DNA of 64,000 nt from Pleurotus djamor (Eukaryota; Basidiomycota; Agaricomycetes; Agaricales; Pleurotaceae), in assembly GCA_029747585.1 (NCBI GenBank), contig JAPEVF010000002.1, positions 1 to 64,000 on the forward strand, read 5' to 3'. Numbering within the stretch: position 1 is the first letter of the stretch; every line of letters starts with the position of its first letter. Under the pieces are notes generated by a model. It made no database searches. It saw only the letters and a program-made list of their open reading frames with translations, and was not told the origin of the DNA. Positions 11,720 to 23,502 of the stretch are shown here, piece by piece. Position numbers and translations under genes: made by a program.

Positions 11720-12086
11720 ATCCAAATAAAACCGTAGTCCAGTAAGTACAAACACGAGCATGAGCAATAGCTAAAGCTAGAGCAGATCAACGGATATCAC
11801 TAAAAGTACAAACTCCCATACTAGATAATAATACGGGGTCTTAGATAGTATGATTGATGAGGTATCAAAGCGAAATGAGGAGATATTACAGTACTCTGCA
11901 TACACAACATACATAGAGTAGTCTGTTGAAATTGTTGACCGTCGGTGAGGAAATGAAGAAAGTGACAGTGAAAATAGTTACATGAGAGACGCGTGAAATG
12001 ATATGGAATGCATGCAAATAAGATGATCTAGCCCGAAGGAATTAGATGAGAGAAGGAAAGGAAGACTGAACAATCATGCATGGGGG
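11720..12086. other. Intergenic between convergent SFM1 and ATG1
   Basis: This is AT-rich 3-prime sequence shared by two convergent genes. No gene or repeat was recognised. Confidence 0.4.
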
Positions 12087-15000
12087 CTATGGTTGTTGTG
12101 AAGGAGTTTGCTCTGTGTCGAGTGGCCTGTCCCAGGGTGCAGGTATCCGAGCCACATCGACGAGGTTCTGGTCCGCACGAGCGTCCTTGACCCGGTCACG
12201 ATCATTCATAGTCATACGAGCACGACATCGCAGCAAACGAAGTTTCGTCCGTTTAATCCCTGCGAAACACATTCCAAATGAGAAGGCCGACTTGAGAGGA
12301 TATGGGGAGAAACTTACAGGTAGCTATCGTAGCTCGGTCTTCCTCCATGAATGGATTCCCAGTTTGCAAGAGGTCATCTTGCAAAGCGTACAAACACCAC
12401 AAGGATTCCTCGTATAGCTTCTCGCATTCGTCAGGCGAAGAGGCCTGATCAAGGAGCTCCTTGCGCGCAGCCGTACGACTCTGTGGTGATATTAGTATGT
12501 CAGATGGCGCTTGAGCGTAGAATGGGCTTACCAGAACCAGCGCCCGGTCATAGACAAGTTGATCCAACCAAGTCTTCGGACCTTCATACTGGGCAGGCAG
12601 CCATGTCTTGACCAAGGCTGCGCGGTCGTTACACTTGATGAAATGTTCCTTAAACCAGCCCAGAGCTGTCCCATGATCATCAGCGCACATCGACGAGGGT
12701 GACAAGGACAATTCACCTTCTGTAAAACCTTCGCTGACGACGTAGTCATCGTCCGGGTACCTCATACGCATATGTTCTTGGTGATGACGAAGCTTGTTGA
12801 TCCCCTTCTGCGAAAAGGACATCAAGAGCATATACACCGCTACGCAAGTCACAGCGTTAAGTTCGGCTTCCATATCTGCATTCTTTCGTCGCTTAGCATG
12901 CTTCTCCGCTTCACCCTCACGAGCAACGAATTTACTAGGATCGGCCAAGGGTTCTGAGAAAGGTGTGTTAGTTCGCTTGTCACCTATTCATCGGTAAAAC
13001 GTACTCTGCGGCACCGCTTTGACAAATTCATACATCTCATCAGCCCAATGGGTTAGAACATCCGTTTTCTGCGCAAGTTCTTCAAGCTGGCCCAGTAGTT
13101 CATCTTCCATAGGGTCTCTCTGGCTGTCAGCATCTAATGGTATGAGAGGAGGTCGACGCGGTGACGAGGATGCGCTGCTTGGGCGTGGAGAGGACCGAGG
13201 CGCGGATGTGCCGAAGAGTTTCTTGGTTGCCAGATGAATGGCGCGATTTAGAGCGTTGGTAGCTGCGCGTGAAGCTAGGCTCGAGGGGGATGACGATAAT
13301 GAAGGGGCTTGTGGGTGCGGCGGAGGAGGGAAGGTAGCGTTCTTGTTGGTTGGGGAAACGTCCACAGGGGTTTCACGGCTGACTTCCTCTTCGATGAGAG
13401 GAGAAGGTGGTATTTTACGATCCTGGAGAGGTCTTCTGGGGGCAGTATTGAGTTCTGGCGCAGAGGATTGGGATCAGTTTGAAAGAATCAGGACAAAGGA
13501 ACGTACCGTCGATAGCGCGATTAAATTCTACCGCACGAATGTCACCAACGAGAACATACTCTCGGCGTAAGATCCCATCCTCCTCGGTCTCGCCAGGGAT
13601 GAAGGACCCCTCCGTCGACAAGGCTCTCTCTATCGCATTCGGAGGCTCCGGAGGCCGACCATTTGTGTTCAAAGGCCTCCGCGTTTGTGTTGGAGAGGGG
13701 GCTTTATCACCAGATGAAGACGATGAGCTGCAGTTGCGTTATCAGTCAAGGAGTTCTCGCTCAGAAACCGAGTCAACTCACTTGTTTCGTGATAAGCCAT
13801 TAGCCCCGCCACCATTAGCTCCCTCTGTACTCTCTCGCTTCCTGAAATGGAACTTGCTCGGAGGTATGATGGTGTTGGGATCGAGAACTTCAGGCGGGAT
13901 GATACGATGGGCTTCCGGCGTAGCAGTCCGTCCATTGCCTTGAGTGGTTTCGGTAGAGTTCGCGGAGGTATCCATCGTGATCGATTCTTTGGGCCTCGGG
14001 AATTTCGATTTGGCTAATGCCAAACTCTTGAAGAAATCGTCAAAGGTAGCGCGCTCCGTGGGTACCCGCTTCAGTAGAGCCCGTATCAAGTCCTTCACGT
14101 CAGGTGGAACGACAGAAACCTCCGTGTTGCCCTCATTTCGGGGATCTTCATCGGGGAACTTGATGCCCTTTGAACTGTCGATCTTCTTCAATAGCTCAAT
14201 ATGATTTTGCGCCCGGAAAGGTGGTTTCCCAACAGCCATCTCGAACAGCACAGCCCCGACAGACCAGAGGTCTACTCGTTCGTTATACTTCTCGTAGCGA
14301 AGGATCTCGGGTGCCATGTATAACGGTGATCCACAAAGGGTTTCCGCCATCATAGTGCTCGGTAGACTGCGTGCAAAGCCAAAATCGGCTATCTTAAGTA
14401 TGGGTACACCCAAGGGGTGTCCACGAGCTAGTTCATCGGGGGATGCGGGATTTAGGAGCAAGTTTTGAGGCTTGATGTCTCGATGGATGAGATTGCGTTG
14501 GCGGAGGAATTTGAGAGCTCGGGCTATGTGGGTTAAGCAAGCGTCTTAGCCGTACAGGACAGTGCGGGAACTCACCAAGTTGACGAAGGTAGCTTCGAAC
14601 GACAATCTCCGCCAGTCCGCCCGTCCGTGGATGTGGGTAGTACTGAGGCGCAGCTCCCGGAGACGGTATGTACTCGAGGCCCTCCACACGACCACGCTTC
14701 TTGATGTAGTTCGTCAAGTCGCCTCCGGCACAGTATTCAATAATCAGAAAGATATTCCTCTCCCCTCTTACGATATCGAGCAACCGTGTAATGTGCCGAT
14801 GCGAGAGTGACTTAAGGATCTCTATCTCACTTTGGAGATTGTCGAATAACTTGGCTGAAAGCTTGTCCCGCTTGACGGCCTTGACTGCGACTTGATGGTG
14901 GGTTTGCTAGGTTGAGAAAGATGACAGCTAAGCCACCCGTTGTCCTGAACGTTCGTGTGACGGTGCTCACCTCATGGTACCCCTTGTACACTGTTGCAAA

Positions 15001-15129
15001 ACTCCCTTTGCCAATTTCCGAGACAATCACGTACGGTCTTGCCTCATCATCATCCGAGGAGGCTTTCTTGTTCGTCATTGCGGTAGCGCTGGAGTTTCCA
15101 TTTCTTTGGATTGGAACAGAAGGCGGCAT
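12087..15129 (-). CDS. ATG1: Autophagy serine/threonine kinase Atg1 (ULK1 homologue)
   Basis: Atg1 is the kinase that starts autophagosome formation in complex with Atg13 and Atg17. Eight exons join in phase: 15129-14971, 14906-14576, 14523-13782, 13727-13507, 13454-13005, 12953-12532, 12480-12318 and 12259-12087, giving 886 residues. The kinase domain starts near residue 31, with glycine loop [15 protein letters not shown] lysine about 62, HRDIKPQN at 177-184, DFG at 210-212, and [12 protein letters not shown] short insert with PHPRTGG precedes the catalytic loop, as in other fungal Atg1 proteins. A low-complexity Ser/Pro linker follows, then the C-terminal Atg13-binding region from about residue 640, ending in a basic helix. 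Catalytic residues are intact. Confidence 0.92.
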
Positions 15130-15612
15130 GTACAGTTATATGAGGCTTAGATAAAGTCCAGTCCTATGTCGCGTTTGCAAGTCTATCGTCGTCGCCCAAG
15201 TCTGAGGATGATGAGGGTTGGTAGCAAGCTGTATTCCGATGCGTCAGCGGCCTTGAAGGCTCCTTCAGCGACATGAAGTGGAAGTGGAAGAACAAGGTAG
15301 ACTGACTAATCTGTCCAGCGCTTAGCTCCCGCTACTTCGTCCTGACCCGGGCTTGCCTAGGAGCCGTTGATAATATGTCCAGAATTTTCTTTGATTTTCA
15401 AGATCGGTGACTGCGCAGCTCGCAGTAATATTTTATCGTGGTGACGGTATGAAGACGGTGTGAAGCCAAGTACGCGCCTTAATTGTCACTAAAGCTGTCA
15501 AGCAGCTACTCTACTGATCGTGGGAATGTGATTCTTGACTTAGCAAATTCCCACGATCAATTCATTTGAAGTACTTAAATAACGTCAGGAGGAATTTATG
15601 TAAACAAATCAA
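15130..15612. other. Intergenic between ATG1 and FunK1 copy 2
   Basis: This holds the ATG1 promoter and the 3-prime region of FunK1 copy 2. A near-palindrome around 15513-15562 repeats a CGTGGGAATTTG-type core in both orientations. No gene was seen. Confidence 0.4.
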
Positions 15613-17891
15613 CTAATCAGAGCTCTTCTTAATTTTCTTTGAGTGTCCATGCCCATCCGAATCTCCTGCTTTGCGCTTGGCCGATATGTGGTGGTTCGGC
15701 TCCTGGGGGGAGGTAACGGTAAGTTGGTCGACGGCTCCACCATCCTGCGGCCATTCGCTGGTGGAAGAAAGAGCAGCCTCGAACAGGTCCTCCATGGCGA
15801 CGTGCTTCAGGGAAAGAGGATCTGCGTACCAGAGCTCGTCCTTGTCCTCTTCGTAGGAGTCCGTTGCAACAGAAGTCTCCAACTGCCACTTCCTAAGCCT
15901 GGCAATTGACTGATAGACAAAAGTATTCAAGGAGGGCGAGTTGATGAACTGGAATCGGTCCTGTCGCCAGGGGCGAGTAAGAAAGAAGAGGGCATCCCTA
16001 CTAAACAGAAGACTTTTGTAGGTGCCGCCACTGGGAAGTTCCTCTCCATAGCGATTACAGGTATAGAAGATAAGCTTGATCTTCTCCTTCAGTTGATGTG
16101 GATCCTTGCTCTCGGTACTTCGAATGAAATGGAGTCCATAAAAGAGGACGACCCAGAAAAAGGACTCAATGTCATCACGAACGGTATGGAGCTTGGACAA
16201 TCCGGATAGTAGGTCGATGGACATAAATGGCCAAGTTCCCTACAAAAGATTCAGTCCCTTGAGAGTCAACGGAACGGCGTCATGATACTGACCGTGCGCT
16301 CTCTATTTTTAGGGAGCTTAATCTCATCTATCAGGACGGCAAAGTCCCAGTCAATCAGTAGACCTTTCCCACTAGGTAGAATCAGGATATTCCCCCCGCT
16401 GATATCCCGATGAAGGAGTCCACATTTTGTATATGCTTGCTTGTGTCCTGCGCAAGAAGTGTAAGGTCAAAAGGAATGAAGATACACAATGAGACTCAAA
16501 TGAGACTTACCTTTAAAAGCGTCATAGACGGCTGATAGCATCTGGCGCGAGTCTACAAAACAATCCAAAGAACTTCCAACCTCGGCGGTAACCAGCCTAA
16601 CATGTATCCGCATCTCCATCTTCGCCGCTTTCTTGTTATTCTTCGAATTTTTCGACGCGACCCTCCAGCTCGCCTCGGAATGGTCGTGCAACCAAGTCGT
16701 CTGGAAGTCACCATCTAGGTTTCCTCCACAGACAAGCGTCGGGACAAAGTCGACACCTGCCTTGTTCAACAACTTCAACTTATCCACCTCCTTCGCGACA
16801 CTCTTTCCACGCCATTGTTCCTTCACAAATACTGGTTTGGTACTCAGCTCTGGTCCATTGAGTCCTGACTTGACTTCCAATGCAGGCCATCCTTTCGTGC
16901 CACGACCAAAAAGCGAGGATGGCTCCGCAAGGGCGTTCCAAGCCAGGAAGCATCGGGTTTCAGACCCCTCGCTTGGGACGGAAATCTTATAAATGTCGCG
17001 ACATACCCCATCGAGGGGGGCCCAGGCGAACAGGTACTTGCGCGTATGCGTTGCTTCTTCCTTACTCGCCAAGGTGACTGTCATATCGCAGCCACGTTGA
17101 GCTTCACTGACTTGACTGAAGCACCAAAAGAAATCCACCATGAATAAGCAGTTGTCAACGTAGCTGAACTTTTCTGTTATAATGATACCAGATCGATCCC
17201 AGCGGATGAGCCGAGCGTAGGGATGGAAGACGAAGAGCATGAATATATGGGTGCGGTGTTGACGGGCAGCCATCTCGACAAGACATGCAACAATTTGAGC
17301 TTTGTTGCGTTCTCGGAGGTCGGCTGCTGCTGCTGCTTCGGATGATACCTCGTCATCGCCGTCTCCATCATCGTCCTCATCGTCATTGTCAAGGGATTCT
17401 TCATCGACCTCACGAACGACGAAGATATCATTGGATTCCCCGAATTTGAACTCGCAGAGTAGGCAAACCTTATCCATTTGGTTGCGATGACAGCCCGCAG
17501 TAGCGCTTGTTCTGTATAGATTGCCACCTGGCTTGACCCGAGAGTCGGGATGGGAGTTAGGGTCGTGGCTAGAGGACGTATCGATGAGTTCGAAGCCAGG
17601 TGCGACCTTCCTCTCGTTGATGAACTCTCCCTGTAAAGTATCGCTCAGATATGCAGTGGCCAATATTAGCGTAGTGTATGGGTTGCTCACAAATGCTTTG
17701 CGTATATGTTCTTCTCCGCTGAGATTCTTTTTCGCAAAGAACCTGGGAGTGACTCGAGGCTTTGCCTCCGTGGTTGGTATGTGAGTGGTGTCCAGAAAAG
17801 TTGACAAGAATTCATCCACAGGACATGGCCCGATCCAGAATGCGTCGTCAGACATCAGTGATATTCCAGGTCGTAGAGCGAGAATGAGCAA
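15613..17891 (-). CDS. FunK1-family protein kinase, copy 2
   Basis: This is the second FunK1 paralogue, read as exons 17891-17691, 17630-16511, 16447-16293 and 16239-15613, about 700 residues. It lacks the long Pro-rich N-terminal tail of copies 1 and 3. The better start may be the internal methionine at 17855, just before WIGPCPVDEF. The catalytic loop is LLHRDISGGN and the metal motif region is DWDFA. It carries an acidic stretch (about 17330-17400 on the plus strand) that copies 1 and 3 do not have. The first intron is exactly 60 nt and contains no in-frame stop, so retention would add 20 residues without breaking the protein. Exon 3 is 155 nt, as in the other two copies. Substrate is unknown. 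Confidence 0.83.
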
Positions 17892-18522
17892 AGATCAAGG
17901 GAAGCACGATGCTAAGTTTTGGCTAAGTTGTGGGTTGTGGTCAGAACGAGACCTTTTGAAAGTCCGCCCTTCGTTCAACCGCTAAGTAAGTTGGTGGCAC
18001 ATGGCCGCGCGCCTTCTATTTCTGGATAGGGGGGGTGTTGTCAGGGAGGTTCGACTCTAGTTCGCCGTTCATTGGCGACACCGACGCTCCTCAGAATAAT
18101 ATCGAGTCGGGTGATATTTGAGTAGAATTCCATGCTGATGTAAATGACTTGCAGCTCGCGGCCATTATCTAACGCTACGGTAAGGTATCTTGTAAGAAGG
18201 CCCAAGCCTCCTGTCATATCTTGGTCATATCAGTCCTACACTCGCCTGCCGACGATGCCTCAACCCTCTCTTCTTTCTCATGATCTAGTAGAGAGCCACA
18301 AGGATTGGAAGTAAGCAGTGGGTTCCGTGGTGGCCAGAAAATAAGAATGGATTGTTGATTCTTGAAGTTCGGTCGCAAGTTGAGGCACGCCTGAGCTCTA
18401 AGATCCTACTCGCATCACTCGTAATACGTAGCTGCGGGCATTCAAGAAAAGAGTAAAATGCGTAGAGATACAGGGTGCAACAGGAGCACACAAGAATGAA
18501 GCTAAACACGAACTGCCATTCA
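17892..18522. other. Intergenic between FunK1 copies 2 and 3
   Basis: This is the promoter side of FunK1 copy 2. The upstream sequence does not resemble the promoter shared by copies 1 and 3. No gene was recognised. Confidence 0.4.
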
Positions 18523-20910
18523 CTATTCGGGGACGCTACCTAAAGGTCCAGAACTCTTCTTTACCCGTTTCGAGCTGCCTGGTTTATCCTCCGGTTTACC
18601 CTCCGCCATGGCCTTGCGCTTCGTAGATATACGATGGCCGGCTGACCGAGGTATGGGAATTTGCAAACTGGCAGCATCACCCTCTGGCCATTGAGTGGTG
18701 GGGAGTAGAGCGGTTCGATACAGGTCTTCCACATGGTCGTGCTTGAGGGAAAGGGGGTCGGCATACCAGAGCTCATCCTTGACTTCGTCCTCTTCGAGGG
18801 TTCGCATCATCCGGGCGGAGTCTTCATGCCACATTACCAACTTGTCAAATGACTTGTACAGGAAGGTCGTCAAGGGGGTCGAATGGGTGAACTTGAACCG
18901 GGTCGGTGATTGACGATCAAAAGGGAATATGCTCCCATATATGAGTTGCAATTTATGACCGCCTCCAGTAGCCGTGCCAGCAACATCGTTGTTGTATTGA
19001 TGGAAGATCCTGTTGATCCTCATCTGCAAAAGGTTTGGATCCGTGCCTTCGGTGCTCTCGATGTAATGAAGCCCATAGAAAAGGGCAACCCAGACAAAGG
19101 ATTCAAGGTCATCGCGAACAGTATGGAGTTTGAACGGTTTCTCCAGCAACCTCATTGACATGAACGGCCAAGTCCCCTAGATAGGATTCAGTCAGTAATT
19201 TGGCTTGGAGGCGGTGAAGGAGATAAACTCACCGTCCGCTCTCCAGTGCGGGCACCTTTGATTGCATGGATGCTGATAGCCAGGTCCCAGTCATTCAATA
19301 GACCATCGCCATTGGCAAGGATGAGGATGTTCCCTCCACTGACGTCTCGATGAAGGAGTCCGCACAGGAGGTACGCTTGTTTGTGCCCTAGAAATAAGAT
19401 GTCAGGTTCAGCTGCGAGGAAAAACCCAGGCCAGCGTACGTACCTCTGAAGGCATCGTAGATAGCCGAGAACATTTCACGCGATGACTTGAAAAATTCGA
19501 GGGGAGTTCCCACCTCCGCCGTCACTAGTCTCACATGGATGCGCGTCTCGATCTTCTTCACCTTATCCTGATTCTTGGATACCTCCCTCCAGTTCGCTTC
19601 GGCATACTTGTGAGAGAGAGTCGTTTGGAAGTCGCCCTCTAAGTCTCCTCCACACACATGGGTCGGGACAAACTGGACACCCGCCTTGTTCAGAACCTTC
19701 AACGTATCCACCTCCTTCGCAACGTCCTTTCCACGCCATTGCTCCTTCATAAAGACGGGTTGGGTACTCATCTCTGGTCCACCGGGTCCCGACTTGACTT
19801 CCAATGCAGGCCAGCCTTTCGTACCACGACCTAGTGGCGACGCCGGTTCGGCGAGTGCCCCCCATACAAGGAAACTCCGGGGTCCAGAGTCGCTTGGGAC
19901 CTCAATCTTGTAGACGTCGCGAGTCACTCCTGCGCGGGGAGCCCATTGAGCGAGATGGTTGTGTGCATGTTGCGTTTCTACCTCGCTAGCCAATTTGACT
20001 GTTGGATCGTAGCCACGTTGAATCGGGGTAAGTTGGCTGTAGCGCCAGAAGAAATCCACCAAGGGAGAGCAATCCTTAGCATACTTGAACCTCTGTGTCA
20101 CGATGATGCCCGATCGATCCCAGCGAATGAGTCGAGCGTAGGGATGGAAGACAAACAGCATGAAGATGTGGGTGCGGTGTTGGCGGGCGGCCATCTCTAC
20201 AAGATATGTCACAAGTTGTCCTCGGTTGCGTTTACGTTCTTCAGCAGAGGCCTCGAGTGGGGCGTCGTCGTCGCAAAGTGATCGTTCATCGGCAATGAGT
20301 ATGTCATGCTTCACCCCAAGCTTGAATTCGCAGGCAACAGAGTTCTTGTCCATTTGGTTGGGAGAGCCATCCGCGATGACGTCTTCCTCGTAGAGGTTGC
20401 TATCCGGTCGTATCTTAGAGCCAGGACGGGAGTTGGAGTCGGGGTTGGACGACGTGTCAACGAGTTTGAAGCCTGGTGCGAGCTTCTTGCCGTTAACAAG
20501 TTTCCCCTGTGAAACGGAGGTGAGTCGCCCGACTGGGTTTAGATTGAGAGGGAGAGGGATGAACTCACAAATGCTTTGTATAGATCTCCCTCCTTCTTGA
20601 TGCTCTTCTTTGCAAAGTAGTTGGCAGGGACATTGGGTTTCCCATGTGTCTCCGTGGTGTCAAGGAAGGACAGTACGAATTCTTCGACAGGGCATGGACC
20701 AATCCAGTATCCCTTAGTTTCGTCGGCCATGATATCTTGGTTCTGAGGGGCGGGTAGTTGACTGGTAGACAAGGATTTGTAACCACTTGCTCGATGTGTG
20801 GCGGGTGTGCGCGTAGGAAGCTCGGGTTTGACCTGACCGACAGGTGTGCTGGTGACCTCGCTTGGAGGAGGTAGTTTGGGCGACGGGGTCCTTTCAAATT
20901 TAGAGGCCAT
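18523..20910 (-). CDS. FunK1-family protein kinase, copy 3
   Basis: This is the inverted duplicate of copy 1. Exons are 20910-20569, 20506-19444, 19387-19233 and 19176-18523, giving 737 residues. It begins MASKFERTPSP, matching the MASHSERTPPP start of copy 1, and then repeats the motifs YWIGPCPVEEF, HRDVSGGNILIL, DWDLAI, GTWPFMS and VRDDLESFVWV. The C terminus is basic (SSKRVKKSSG). Intron positions and the 155-nt third exon match copies 1 and 2. The similarity to copy 1 runs through about 330 bp of promoter, so the unit was copied with its regulatory DNA. The frame is intact. Confidence 0.85.
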
Positions 20911-21250
20911 GGTGTCAGCGGAAGAAGATAGTCAGAGAAACGGAACCAGCGCGCCTCACCAATTTATATGACTAGAGCAATGGCCACTGCGTGGTTATGA
21001 TCAGGGTAATTAATGTTCTATTGCCTAATTTGGTTCAGGTGGATGGAACAATGGGTTTGAGTTCGAACGGTGTCCCGATTAAGGTATGGAAAACGCGAAA
21101 CGCGATGGGTGGTGGTGGGTAGAAAGAAAGGGACGATGGTTGAAACTCCGACCATTGTTCGACGCATAAAGACACACCGAACCGGTAAGTAAGTTGGCGC
21201 GCGCCACACGACACGTGGGCGTGTACCTTCCGATTGCAGATAGGATCCAC
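20911..21250 (-). repeat. Inverted duplicate of FunK1 copy 1 promoter
   Basis: Read on the minus strand this matches 85-417. Shared landmarks are the CACGTG site, the ACTTACTTACCGGTTCGGTGT block, the TATA-like ATATAAAT and the final 60 bp before the ATG. There are scattered substitutions and a few small indels. Confidence 0.75.
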
Positions 21251-21351
21251 AGGACCTTGGGCTCATCATTGGTCCTCCACCACTTCACCATGGGTCACCT
21301 GCTTGAAAATTCTGCGTTATACGTACATCAGCAAGCAGCTAATCCTAAATT

Positions 21352-21836
21352 ATGACTGCCACTGAGAGCACCTCCGGCAAATTTAAAAGTACCTCTTCTC
21401 GAAGGCCTGGCGGTAGGAAGATGCCAACGAGGGCGTTGAAGGGTGCCTCGTCGTCCTTTACTAGTTTTCCTTCCTCTGATGTTTTGAAATCAGCTCAGCA
21501 ACGTGACATAGCCAACCCCAGCGGGAAGCCACGCGGCCCACGCCGCCGCCAGTTCCCTTGAAGCCACCCGGGTCCGACCACCCTCCATTAGAACGGGAAC
21601 CTCAACCAGCATCGGAGCAGACTCCTTTATGCGGGGGCGCTTGACACGAGAATGATTGCTGGCTCAAAGGAAACCACGGAATCAATCAGAGGGCAGAGGC
21701 CACAGGAGGCTTTTCTAGACACGCCGACCACTACCACCACTCCTCCACCCATCCGTCCACCTTCTTCAGTCACGCCTCCCTCACAGATTCTTCCCAGAAG
21801 TAAAAGCCGAAGCATTCTTCAAGCCAAATCGCTCTA
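21352..21836 (+). CDS. Hypothetical small basic Ser/Pro-rich protein, uncertain
   Basis: An ATG at 21352 opens 69 codons rich in Ser, Arg, Lys and Pro. A second open segment in the same frame (21652-21836) is Thr/Pro-rich, with a run of prolines. A stop separates them, and I found no convincing intron to remove it. No domain was recognised. It could be a real disordered protein, a pseudogene or chance. Confidence 0.2.
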
Positions 21837-22010
21837 GCTGAACGCCTTGAACCCTAGCTATCCCAGCCAACGCCCAGCATGAGCATCAATTGGTCCGATC
21901 TCGTCGGCGTCGCACCCTTGAGGATGCAATACGTACAATGGGTGGTAACAAGACAAGATTTGAGTACGTCTCCTCATTTCTGTGTTTAGCAGCTTCGGTG
22001 TTGGATGCCC

Positions 22011-22978
22011 CTAAGGCCCATCACAATAAAGCTTTCTCCACAGATCATCCATCTGCGTTTCCTTCGGCCACTCGTCCAGAAACGTGCCAATTTCCTCCCT
22101 CCACCCTCTGATGTAATGTGTGATCATCGCAGTTGTGTACTCCCAGTAACATGGATACCAACCCGACATCTCCCAATCCACAATGCCTACCACCTTCCCA
22201 TCCTTCACCAGAATATTGCTTAGACTGATATCGCCGTGTGTGAAGACCGTCTCCCTCCTCTTCGCCTCAGACGCTTCGTACAACTCAATGAGTTTGTCAA
22301 CCTCCGCTTTGACTTCTGGGTCTTTCATGGGCCATCTGTATTCGACACGCCATTTCGAAGAAATAGATTGAATGCTGCCTCGTTCGCAAAAGGACCCATT
22401 CCCTTGTCTCCCGTAGCATTCCATATCCGGTGGTCATGCAGCTTGCCACCATCTGCAGCACAAACGGCGTTGTCGGCAATGCCTAGATCAGTGGGCTTTT
22501 TGAGCGTCCTCAGTTGTCCGAATATGGTCTTCAGCTGTGCCAACAGCCCGTCCTTCTCCTCTTTTGAACTCTGGTCCCAAGTCTCACTCAAAGGTCTCCC
22601 GTCAATCTTATCCATGACGATATATGTCACGCCAGTTCTCTCATCGCGAAAGGCATAGCGCAGTCTCGGAACAGGAATGGCGGGAGCAGACGAGGCTAGG
22701 TATGACAGAGCTGCGGCTTCGGAGAGATGAACGGAACGGCCATATTTCACCAGTGTATTCGAAGATAGATATAGGATGGAGGAATTCGCATGTCGTCGGG
22801 AAGAGATCCGTCTTGAGAAAGCGATTTGCCAAAATGTCTTCCTGCGGTTGCAGGCCGTATCGTTGTAGCCTCTTGCCGAGCCATCATCCAACGGAATCGA
22901 TGAAGACGCTGGTGCTGGTAGGGCCAAGTCACCCATAATCGAAACAAACCCCAATTGCAATTCCGAATTCCGTGACAT
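22011..22978 (-). CDS. APH-type phosphotransferase family protein, frame break inside
   Basis: The protein belongs to the aminoglycoside phosphotransferase / kinase-like family, common in fungi with unknown small-molecule substrates. The catalytic loop THGDISLSNIL and the metal motif IVDWEMSGWYP are clear, and WEYTTAMI follows as usual for the fungal branch. The N-lobe has AIPVPRLRYAF and YIVMDKIDGRPL, the hinge region. The N-terminal part (22978 to about 22350) and the C-terminal part (about 22350-22011) lie in different frames. The switch is near 22342-22350, just before EYRWPMKDP. No intron of normal size fits, so this is a one- or two-base indel in the genome or in the assembly. The start could also be the methionine at 22936. 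Confidence 0.65.
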
Positions 22979-23502
22979 TCCTCCAAGGGAGCGCTCCTAT
23001 CCCACACTCCTCCTCCAGTCCTGACTCCTTAGTCCTAGCGCAAGGCACGAGGCAGGAAAACGTCTAAACTGAGCCTGATCAACCAAAGTGTGAGATCCCC
23101 GATCGAAGCAAGCATGTCGACGATCACAATCGAGGCAACCCTCGAGAAACAGCGCAAGCAGCGTGGACACCATGAGGCGGCATATGATTGACAGGCTACT
23201 TCCCGACCAGATCGAGGAAGTAAGAGAATACAGAGATCTGGATCGTACGTAGCTACTATGGTAAATAGGGAAAGAAGATGGTACATTCGTTTTTTTCGAC
23301 TTCCGGGGAATAGGTGAGCGTCTAGGGGATACAACGGGTAGGGATTACACAACTTTTAGTGTCCGTTGGAGAAGGGGCATATGTAGATAGGTAAGGTGTA
23401 TCATAGGGAGAAGACCAGCGAAGAAGGAAATAATGATATGAAATCGATAAGATAGCCCAGAAGAAAAAAAGGAATAGATGATGGAAAGGAAGTGGGTGCC
23501 CG
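22979..23502. other. Intergenic, no gene seen
   Basis: This separates two minus-strand genes. It contains AT-rich 3-prime-like sequence. No coding pattern or repeat was recognised. Confidence 0.4.

Noticed and set aside
17300..17500. Acidic stretch in FunK1 copy 2 as an assembly insertion
   Set aside because: It is in frame, sits in a variable loop between conserved blocks and has no sign of duplicated sequence.
18030..18060. GGTTCGACTCT, resembling a tRNA B-box
   Set aside because: No acceptor stem, A-box or cloverleaf pairing could be found upstream.
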